Assembly: GCA_027055635.1 (NCBI GenBank)
Contig: JALUMZ010000337.1
Location: 1-5,100 of the forward strand
Reading direction: 5' to 3'
DNA from: Campylobacteraceae bacterium
GTDB lineage: Bacteria; Campylobacterota; Campylobacteria; Campylobacterales; Sulfurospirillaceae
DNA: 5,100 nt
The notes under the pieces are model-generated. The model was not told where the DNA came from. It ran no database searches and saw only the letters and a program-made list of their open reading frames with translations. The position numbers and the translations under genes are program-made. Shown one piece after another: positions 1-5,100 of this stretch; the first letter of the stretch is position 1; each line of letters opens with the position of its first letter.

Positions 1-1369
1 TCACTATCTCATTCATAGGGATAGAATACTCCAAAAGCACTCTATCAACACTTAGATAATCCATCTTTTCTTGTATGGCTCTTTTTGTATTTAGCAGAGT
101 TATCACATTGCCTAAAAATTCTGTGGGCGTCAAGATGGTAGCCTTAACATAAGGCTCCATAATTTTCTCTATCTCATTTACCGGTGGCAATTGGCTTGGA
201 TTTTGTATCTCTATTGTTTCACCGTTTGTTTGAATGACTCTATATGTTACGGTAGGAGCTGTTGCAATTAAATCAAGTCCAAATTCACGCTCTAGTCTCT
301 CTTTTACAACCTCCATATGTAAAAGACCCAAAAATCCTACACGAAAACCAAAACCAAGAGCCACAGAAGTCTCCGGCTCATACGAGATACTCGAATCGTT
401 TAATTTTAGCTTATCTAGGGCATCTCTTAAGTCTTCAAATTTATCTGTTTCTATCGGATATAACCCCGCAAAAACAAAGGATTTTACCTCTTCAAAACCC
501 TCTATGGCATGAGCTGTTTTGTTTTTATTGTCTGTTATGGTATCGCCTACTTGCACATCTCCGATATTTTTAAGACCAAGAACTACGATGCCCACTTCAC
601 CGGTTTTTATATGATCTGTTTTTATAAGTGCTAGAGGATGAGGATACATGAGATTTAAAACTTCATGTTTTTTCTTTGTGCCCATGACATATATCTCTTG
701 ACCTTTGGAAATCTTACCATCATAAACCCTCACAAGTGCCAAAGCTCCGAGATAGTTATCAAACCAACTGTCATATATGATAGCTTTTGTAGGGGCGTTT
801 TTGTCACCCTCGGGAGCTGGAACTCTCTCAATGATAGCATCTAGTAACTCTTTGACGCCTATGCCACTTTTGGCACTTACTTCAAGTGCCTCCGAGCAGT
901 CAAGCCCTATGGTGTGCTCTATCTCCTCTTTTACTCTATGCGGATCTGCGGCAGGCAGGTCGATCTTGTTTATGACAGGTATCAACTCCAAATCATTTTC
1001 AAGTGCTATATATACATTTGCTATCGTTTGGGCTTCTACACCTTGAGAAGCATCTACTATCAAAAGCGCTCCATCACTTGAAGCAAGAGACCTTGAAACT
1101 TCATAAGAGAAGTCAACATGACCTGGGGTATCTATGAGATTGAGTATATAGTGCTCACCATCTTTTACATAATCGAGTCTTACGCTTTGAGCTTTTATAG
1201 TGATTCCACGCTCTTTTTCTATATCCATGGTATCCATCATTTGAGCACCAAGCTCTCTCTCGCTTACAGCACCACACTCTTGTATAAGCCTGTCTGCAAG
1301 CGTACTTTTACCATGGTCAATATGCGCTATAATAGAAAAGTTTCTAATTCGAGATTGTTCAGTTATCAA
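1..1369 (-). CDS. lepA: Elongation factor 4 (LepA), translational GTPase, C-terminus cut off by the window edge
   Basis: LepA is a ribosome-associated GTPase related to EF-G; in the family it acts on stalled or mis-translocated ribosomes and in 30S assembly, in the cytoplasm. All five G motifs are visible: AHIDHGKS (residues 15-22, P-loop), RGITI (54-58, switch I), DTPGH (80-84), NKID (134-137) and SAKSG (165-169). They are followed by the beta-barrel domain II, the domain III stretch with GFGFRVGFLGLLHMEV, and the start of the EF-G-like domain V near residues 395-456. The family is about 600 residues, so roughly the last quarter, including the LepA-specific C-terminal domain, lies beyond position 1. 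There is no ATG before the P-loop. I place the start at TTG 1369-1367 (M-I-T-E-Q-S-R-I-R-N-F), because it overlaps the prs stop as TTGA, has a weak GGA seven bases upstream and gives the usual short lead before RNFSIIAHIDHG. It is probably co-transcribed with and translationally coupled to prs. The identity is very secure; the start is inferred. Confidence 0.97.
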   Translation of the reverse strand, partial: MITEQSRIRNFSIIAHIDHGKSTLADRLIQECGAVSERELGAQMMDTMDIEKERGITIKAQSVRLDYVKDGEHYILNLIDTPGHVDFSYEVSRSLASSDGALLIVDASQGVEAQTIANVYIALENDLELIPVINKIDLPAADPHRVKEEIEHTIGLDCSEALEVSAKSGIGVKELLDAIIERVPAPEGDKNAPTKAIIYDSWFDNYLGALALVRVYDGKISKGQEIYVMGTKKKHEVLNLMYPHPLALIKTDHIKTGEVGIVVLGLKNIGDVQVGDTITDNKNKTAHAIEGFEEVKSFVFAGLYPIETDKFEDLRDALDKLKLNDSSISYEPETSVALGFGFRVGFLGLLHMEVVKERLEREFGLDLIATAPTVTYRVIQTNGETIEIQNPSQLPPVNEIEKIMEPYVKATILTPTEFLGNVITLLNTKRAIQEKMDYLSVDRVLLEYSIPMNEIV

Positions 1370-2295
1370 ATAAATAGTCCATTTACGCTTTCGTTGTGGT
1401 AAACTCTTCTGATTACCTCAGCAAATGTTGGAGCAACTGTCAATACTTTTATCTTTGGCGACTCATTCTTGAGCGGTATTGTATCAGATACAATAAGTTC
1501 ATCAAGCTCACCCTCTTCTATTCTCTCATAGGCAGGTCCACTTAAAACCGGGTGTGTACAGCAGGCCATCACACTAGTAGCGCCTTTGGCTTTCAATACT
1601 TTTGCTGCTTTTACAATAGTGCCGGCTGTATCTATCATATCATCTACTAAGATGACATCTTTTCCTGATACATCACCTATGATATTCATCACTTCAGATT
1701 CATTTGCTTTTTCTCTTCTTTTGTCCACTATCACCATCTCAACTCCTAGCTTCTTAGCAAAACTTCTAGCTCTTGCTACTCCACCTATATCTGGACTGGC
1801 TATGATAGGGTTTTTAAGATTTTTATTTTTAACATATTCATGAAAGATGATAGAACCATATAGGTTATCCACCGGTATATCAAAGAAGCCTTGAATTTGA
1901 CCTGCATGCAAATCAATAGTTACAACCCTGTCAACTCCGGCAGTCTCTATCATATTTGCAACCAATTTTGCAGTTATCGGCACCCTTGGAGCTGCTTTTC
2001 TGTCCTGCCTTGCATAGCCAAAATATGGCATAATAGCGGTAATAGAGCTAGCAGAGCTTCTTTTTAGTGCATCAGTAAGAATCAACAATTCCATCAAATT
2101 TACATTTGCCGGAGCACATGTTGATTGGATAATAAAAACATCTTTTCCTCTGACACTTTCACTTATCTGCACACTTATCTCACCATCACTAAATCTCTTG
2201 ATAACAGCAGGTGAAAGCGGTAAAGACAAATATTTGGCAACTTTTTTTGAAAACTCAGGGTTAGCTGTCCCTGAAAAGACTTTATAGCCTCTCAT
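1366..2295 (-). CDS. prs: Ribose-phosphate pyrophosphokinase (PRPP synthetase)
   Basis: The enzyme makes 5-phosphoribosyl-1-diphosphate from ribose 5-phosphate and ATP in the cytoplasm, feeding purine, pyrimidine, NAD, histidine and tryptophan synthesis. The 309 residues match the usual length of the bacterial class I enzyme. Visible signatures are FSDGEI (35-40), YARQDRK (94-100, ATP-binding Arg/Gln/Asp), DLHAGQIQGFF (128-138, with the catalytic His130 and metal-binding Asp128), the flexible-loop DKRR (191-194) and the PRPP loop VDDMIDTAGT (217-226). Nothing essential is missing. The frame is open further upstream to a TTG at 2397, but the ATG at 2295 is chosen because the family begins at M-R-G-Y-K-V-F-S-G-T and AAAGGAAAA sits nine bases before it. 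It is the first gene of a prs-lepA unit; its TGA (1368-1366) is embedded in the lepA start. Transcription probably comes from the promoter at 2368-2397. Confidence 0.98.
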   Translation of the reverse strand: MRGYKVFSGTANPEFSKKVAKYLSLPLSPAVIKRFSDGEISVQISESVRGKDVFIIQSTCAPANVNLMELLILTDALKRSSASSITAIMPYFGYARQDRKAAPRVPITAKLVANMIETAGVDRVVTIDLHAGQIQGFFDIPVDNLYGSIIFHEYVKNKNLKNPIIASPDIGGVARARSFAKKLGVEMVIVDKRREKANESEVMNIIGDVSGKDVILVDDMIDTAGTIVKAAKVLKAKGATSVMACCTHPVLSGPAYERIEEGELDELIVSDTIPLKNESPKIKVLTVAPTFAEVIRRVYHNESVNGLFI

Positions 2296-2301
2296 GATAT
2301 A

Positions 2302-2310
2302 TTTTCCTTT
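2302..2310 (-). promoter_or_regulatory. Ribosome binding site of prs, deciding its start
   Basis: On the minus strand AAAGGAAAA precedes ATG 2295 with nine bases between GGA and the start codon. This, together with the family N-terminus, favours a 309-residue prs over the longer reading frame that begins with TTG at 2397. Confidence 0.8.
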
Positions 2311-2363
2311 GGAAGTTTTGTAGTGACGATATTTTACTAAATAAGGACTTAAAAACATATTTT

Positions 2364-2372
2364 TGATATAAT
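2364..2372 (+). promoter_or_regulatory. Predicted extended -10 promoter of the cytochrome c / cyclotransferase operon
   Basis: TGATATAAT is a perfect TATAAT (2367-2372) with the TGn extension, preceded by a run of T. There is no recognisable -35 at 2344-2350, which fits Campylobacterota promoters, where the -10 dominates. The predicted start of transcription is near 2379, a leader of about 33 bases. This -10 overlaps the minus-strand prs -10 by five bases. Confidence 0.65.
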
Positions 2373-2397
2373 ACCAAAAATTATTTTTAGAAATCAA
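2368..2397 (-). promoter_or_regulatory. Predicted sigma-70-type promoter of prs-lepA
   Basis: Read on the minus strand, TTGATT (2397-2392) lies 18 bases from TATTAT (2373-2368), which is one mismatch from TATAAT. A TGG directly before the -10 forms an extended -10 (TGnTATTAT). The predicted transcription start is near 2361, giving a leader of about 66 bases before ATG 2295. This is a sequence-pattern prediction; in so AT-rich a region alternative -10 registers such as TATATC are possible. Confidence 0.6.
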
Positions 2398-2400
2398 CCT

Positions 2401-2404
2401 AGGA
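2401..2404 (+). promoter_or_regulatory. Ribosome binding site supporting the GTG start of the cytochrome gene
   Basis: AGGA followed by seven bases and GTG at 2412. No ATG lies between this site and the signal peptide, so it fixes the GTG as the start. Confidence 0.7.
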
Positions 2405-2411
2405 AAACTCT

Positions 2412-2720
2412 GTGATAAAAGTTCTAATCTTACTTGGTATTATATATAGTTTTTCACAAGCAGTGTCTGGTGAAAATATTGTCAACTTATATGGATGCAT
2501 GGAGTGTCATGGTATAAAAAAGGGTAAAACTGCACCTGCGTTTATTGATATTTCAAAAAGTGCTAAACAAAAGCGCATAGAACAAAGTATCAAAAATGGC
2601 TCACAAGGTAAATATAAAAATTTTAAGCAAAACATAATGCCAGAATTTGAGTATTTTACAAATCAGGAGTTAAAAGAGATATCTACATGGATACTCTCTA
2701 TGAAGAAAAATGAAGAGTAG
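2412..2720 (+). CDS. Small periplasmic monohaem c-type cytochrome
   Basis: This 102-residue precursor starts at GTG with AGGA seven bases upstream. A short signal peptide is clear: M-I-K, then a hydrophobic core to about residue 18, with likely cleavage around S19-G20-E21 after A-V-S. The mature protein would be about 82 residues, the size of class I cytochromes c. The single haem site is CMECH (29-33): Cys29 and Cys32 bind haem covalently and His33 is the proximal ligand. Met76 in N-I-M-P-E is the likely distal ligand, preceded by I-K-N-G-S-Q-G-K-Y and followed by the usual C-terminal helix (L-K-E-I-S-T-W-I-L-S-M). By family it is a soluble electron carrier between periplasmic or membrane redox enzymes; the partners cannot be told from this window. 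It leads an operon, its last 11 bases overlapping the cyclotransferase-like gene. Family membership is sure, but the specific role and a gene symbol are not. Confidence 0.92.
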   Translation: MIKVLILLGIIYSFSQAVSGENIVNLYGCMECHGIKKGKTAPAFIDISKSAKQKRIEQSIKNGSQGKYKNFKQNIMPEFEYFTNQELKEISTWILSMKKNEE

Positions 2721-3225
2721 CAGCTATAATCAAATAGTATATGGAAGCTTGTTGCACCCCAAGGAGCTAAGAAGTCATGGCATATCTATGGATATGGTTG
2801 AGTTTGTTAGAGTTAAGGGCTATAAAAGGATTTTCAATCAAGAACCATCTCGCAGAAGGGCTGATACTATAAATAGAGCTGTGCTAAACATAGAAAAAGA
2901 TGATGACTCTTGGTTCAATGCCATACTTATAAAGAATATTTCTGAAAATTCTCTTAAAGAACTAGAAGAGAGGGAGATAGGATATGATAGACTAAACTTA
3001 CGAAATGGACTTGTCCAATACTATAAAGACGACACCATAGCTCAAAACTGCTTTGTTTACATAGGAAAAAATGGCAAACAAAATAGTAAAATACTACCAA
3101 ATATCGACTATTTTAAACTTTGCTTAAATGGTGCAAAAAGCCATTTTGATAGATTTTACATAGATTATCTAAGCACGACCTATCAAAATAACTTAGAGGG
3201 AATAGAACTTATAAGCGATACCTAA
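2710..3225 (+). CDS. Gamma-glutamylcyclotransferase-fold (GGCT/AIG2-like) protein
   Basis: The 171 residues show the pattern of the GGCT-like fold. V-Y-G-S-L-L (10-15) near the N-terminus is the substrate-holding YGS[NL] loop. V-K-G-Y-K-R (35-40) follows, then a strand W-F-N-A-I-L-I (68-74), and L-E-E-R-E-I-G-Y (85-92), where Glu89, aligned with the R-E-x-G-Y of ChaC-type enzymes, is the probable general acid/base. A closing helical part has N-G-A-K-S-H-F and Y-L-S-T-T. Known members cyclise gamma-glutamyl peptides or amines to 5-oxoproline, for example in glutathione turnover, but many bacterial members are uncharacterised, so the substrate is unknown. No signal peptide is visible, so it is probably cytoplasmic, unlike the exported cytochrome it overlaps. 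ATG 2710 lies within the end of the cytochrome gene (A-T-G-A-A-G-A-G-T-A-G) and has only a weak ribosome site, suggesting translational coupling. Its TAA stop overlaps the stop of the convergent chemoreceptor gene. Confidence 0.8.
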   Translation: MKSSSYNQIVYGSLLHPKELRSHGISMDMVEFVRVKGYKRIFNQEPSRRRADTINRAVLNIEKDDDSWFNAILIKNISENSLKELEEREIGYDRLNLRNGLVQYYKDDTIAQNCFVYIGKNGKQNSKILPNIDYFKLCLNGAKSHFDRFYIDYLSTTYQNNLEGIELISDT

Positions 3226-3280
3226 GTATTGTATTTTTTTAGCTCATTATTTAGTTTTTCTGTCAGAGTACTTAGGTGTT
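3217..3280. repeat. Inverted repeat across the convergent gene junction
   Basis: ACCTAAGTA (3220-3228) is an exact inverted match to TACTTAGGT (3269-3277). In the rightward RNA, adding G-U pairs, the arms extend to 3217-3230 and 3267-3280, 14 pairs around a 36-base loop. The left arm contains both stop codons. No U-tract follows on either strand, so it is not a standard intrinsic terminator; it could still act as a 3'-end structure or be chance. Confidence 0.4.
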
Positions 3281-5100
3281 CACTAGCATTTGCCAACTCT
3301 TCTACGCTTCTAGCATTTGTGCTTGAAAGTTCATCTATGTGTCTTAAATCATTTACTATATCTTCTAAATTTTTTGCCGCATCAAGATAGTCACTAATAG
3401 TCTGTTTTGTGATCACGGTAGTTTCTTGCATGTTTTCTACTGTTTCTTCAACTTTTTTATTTAAATTTTCCCCATTTTGTGAAATCTCTAGAATCTCTTT
3501 TGAAGAGTTATCCATCTCTTGACTGACTTCTTGGACTGATTGAACTACAACATTTATAGTGGAATTTATCTCTATCAAGGATTTTTGTGTCTTTTCTGCA
3601 AGTTTTCTCACTTCATCTGCAACAACTGCAAATCCCCTGCCATGTTCTCCGGCACGAGCTGCTTCAATCGCTGCATTTAATGCCAATAGATTCGTTTGAT
3701 CTGCGATATCATTTATAACACTCAGCACTTCTTTGATTTCACCTGTATTTTGGCTAGTTGTATTTAATCTATCCGCCAACTCTACATCTTTTATTGAAGT
3801 TTCATTGAGCTTTGCATGTAAAGCCTTAATATCTTTTTTAACATCCATTAGTACACTATTTGAAAGCTCTAGGTACTCTCCGGCTTTTTTTGCAATATCT
3901 ACTGAATTACTTAATTTTATATGCAAATTTTTTCCGTTTTCACTTATATTTGTTATAGTTACACTCTCCTCATCCACTCTCTTGCCAACTTCTAGTGCTG
4001 TCGCACTAAGTTCTTCGGATATAGCTGAATTTTCACTGCTGTCATTTTTTGCTTCAATCAAAAGATTCTGAATCTTTTCAATAAAAAGGTTAAATCCTTT
4101 TCCAATCTGAGCCAATACATCATCTCCTTTTACATCTATTCTAGATGTCAAATCAGCATCTTTGGTTGCCAAATCACTTACCATCTCTTTTAAATTTTCT
4201 ATAGGAATAAAAAGTCTAGCAAGTATAAATATTATCAACATAGTTCCAACAAGTGTAAAACAAATTGTTGCTATTATATTTTTTACCAATTGGTTATTTA
4301 ACTCCTTATATGCAACTTTTTTATTTTTAACAACAATAAGCTTCCAACCAGTACTTTTTATCGTATCAAATGCTGCAATTTTTTCTTCTGATTTGTACCT
4401 GTATTCTGATAAACCTTTGGAAGTTTTCATTATATTTTTTTCAAAAATAGATAAAGAGCTGTCGATTTGAGATATATTTTTACCGATATATTTAACATCC
4501 GGATAAGATATCAACTTGCCATCTCTACTCAATAAAAAGGCATACCCACCATCAACACTGATATTCTTTATCATCTTATCTAATCTCATAAAATTTGACA
4601 CAGAAGCCAAGACACCTATAAAACTACTGTCATCATTTCTCATTTTAGACATAAAAGCAAAAGATTTTTTATGTGTAGTTTCATTTTTATAAACATCAGA
4701 AATCATATCTTTTTTTGATTCTTTTACTGCTTTATACCAAGGTTGTTTTCTAGGGTCATATCTGTCTGGAGTTTTTGCAAGTGACGAACTTACGAATCTA
4801 CCGTCCTCTTCAAAGCCGGCATAAACATCATCCGTTTTCATAACTTTTTGTATGTTTCTAAACTTTTTTATCAATTTACTATCTCTTGTGTTATCAGGAT
4901 TTTTTATCTCTTTTGACATATTTTCCAAAACATCCTGTTTGAAAGATAAAAACATATTTATAGCCATCGAATTTGAACTAGCAAGATTTAAAAGATTTGT
5001 TTCGATGTCTTTTTTTATGATATCTTTTGACGACAAATAACTAAAAAAATTACTAGAAAGTAAACTTAGTACCAATATGAAACTGACTGCTATATATATC
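3222..5100 (-). CDS. Methyl-accepting chemotaxis protein with dCache sensor domain, N-terminus cut off by the window edge
   Basis: This is a transmembrane chemoreceptor that controls CheA through CheW. Residues here count from codon 5075-5073. The frame stays open to 5100, and the bases before 5075 encode I-Y-I-A-V-S-F-I, completing the first membrane helix, so the TTG at 5075 is not a start and the true start lies outside the window. In order follow: TM1 (to about 13); a periplasmic double-Cache domain (about 18-260) with D-P-R-K-Q-P-W-Y (107-114) and the membrane-proximal lobe Y-A-F-L-L-S-R-D-G (178-186); TM2 (about 265-288); HAMP (about 288-340); and a coiled-coil signalling domain (345-617). 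The hairpin tip spans about 458-490, with NLLALNAAIEAARAGEHGRG. The arm after the tip is about 140 residues, 20 heptads, suggesting the 40H class. Paired S-E-E-L (353-356) and V-E-E-L (591-594) lie at similar distances from the tip and are the best methylation-site candidates. There is no CheR/CheB-tethering pentapeptide at the C-terminus. The ligand is unknown. Confidence 0.95.
   Translation of the reverse strand, partial: IYIAVSFILVLSLLSSNFFSYLSSKDIIKKDIETNLLNLASSNSMAINMFLSFKQDVLENMSKEIKNPDNTRDSKLIKKFRNIQKVMKTDDVYAGFEEDGRFVSSSLAKTPDRYDPRKQPWYKAVKESKKDMISDVYKNETTHKKSFAFMSKMRNDDSSFIGVLASVSNFMRLDKMIKNISVDGGYAFLLSRDGKLISYPDVKYIGKNISQIDSSLSIFEKNIMKTSKGLSEYRYKSEEKIAAFDTIKSTGWKLIVVKNKKVAYKELNNQLVKNIIATICFTLVGTMLIIFILARLFIPIENLKEMVSDLATKDADLTSRIDVKGDDVLAQIGKGFNLFIEKIQNLLIEAKNDSSENSAISEELSATALEVGKRVDEESVTITNISENGKNLHIKLSNSVDIAKKAGEYLELSNSVLMDVKKDIKALHAKLNETSIKDVELADRLNTTSQNTGEIKEVLSVINDIADQTNLLALNAAIEAARAGEHGRGFAVVADEVRKLAEKTQKSLIEINSTINVVVQSVQEVSQEMDNSSKEILEISQNGENLNKKVEETVENMQETTVITKQTISDYLDAAKNLEDIVNDLRHIDELSSTNARSVEELANASEHLSTLTEKLNNELKKYNT

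Noticed and set aside
234..1402. Plus-strand reading frames opposite lepA (234-512, 262-573, 777-1046, 1118-1402).
   Set aside because: They are shadows of a clearly coding minus strand, have no recognisable domains and no supporting ribosome sites.
2376..2388. Small AT-only dyad AAAAAT-T-ATTTTT as an operator (for example Fur-like).
   Set aside because: Such dyads are expected by chance in AT-rich promoter DNA, and no recognised operator consensus could be matched.
1366..2397. A longer prs of 343 residues starting at TTG 2397.
   Set aside because: The extra 34 residues are AT-rich and unlike the family N-terminus, the TTG coincides with the predicted -35, and ATG 2295 has a good ribosome site.
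3126..3146. AAATGG/CCATTT hairpin with a nine-base loop as a terminator for the chemoreceptor or the rightward operon.
   Set aside because: The stem is short and GC-poor, lies inside the cyclotransferase gene, and neither strand has a T-tract after it.
3733..5040. Plus-strand reading frames opposite the chemoreceptor (3733-4071, 4162-4470, 4852-5040).
   Set aside because: The complement of AT-rich coiled-coil and helix codons gives Ser/Phe/Leu-rich frames; no domain or start signals support them.
5010..5049. T7 and A7 tracts in the chemoreceptor gene (also T7 at 3234-3240) as phase-variation switches.
   Set aside because: Seven-base A/T runs are common in this AT-rich sequence, and phase variation in this group mainly uses longer G/C tracts; the frame is intact.
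3222..5075. A complete chemoreceptor starting at TTG 5075.
   Set aside because: This would begin inside the first membrane helix; the frame is open and hydrophobic up to the window edge, so the gene is 5'-truncated by the window.

Overview
This AT-rich window looks like ordinary chromosomal housekeeping and chemotaxis DNA from a Campylobacterota (epsilonproteobacterial) species. The clues are a LepA whose sequence, read by eye, closely resembles the Helicobacter/Campylobacter form, a 309-residue PRPP synthetase, extended -10 promoters without strong -35 boxes, and very tight gene packing. The genus cannot be fixed from the sequence; a free-living Sulfurimonas-like organism is a reasonable guess.

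Layout. Positions 1-1369 (minus) hold the first 456 codons of lepA (elongation factor 4), which runs off the left edge. Positions 1366-2295 (minus) hold prs (ribose-phosphate pyrophosphokinase), whose TGA stop overlaps the inferred TTG start of lepA. The only non-coding stretch is 2296-2411 (116 bases), a divergent promoter region whose two -10 elements lie on top of each other. Rightwards from it run a small periplasmic monohaem cytochrome c (2412-2720) and a gamma-glutamylcyclotransferase-fold protein (2710-3225), overlapping by 11 bases. Their operon meets, stop codon on stop codon, a minus-strand methyl-accepting chemotaxis protein (3222 to beyond 5100) whose N-terminus lies off the right edge.

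How the genes work together. prs and lepA probably form one transcript linking nucleotide precursor supply with translation. The cytochrome and cyclotransferase form a second, divergent transcript whose shared role is unknown. The chemoreceptor is a separate unit with a dCache sensor, HAMP and a long signalling hairpin. There are no RNA genes, mobile elements, CRISPR arrays or clear intrinsic terminators, and no stretch over 300 bases lacks a gene. I found no sign of a new defence or mobile system. The points most worth a second look are the overlapping divergent promoters, the non-canonical ligand pocket of the chemoreceptor, and the cytochrome/cyclotransferase pairing.
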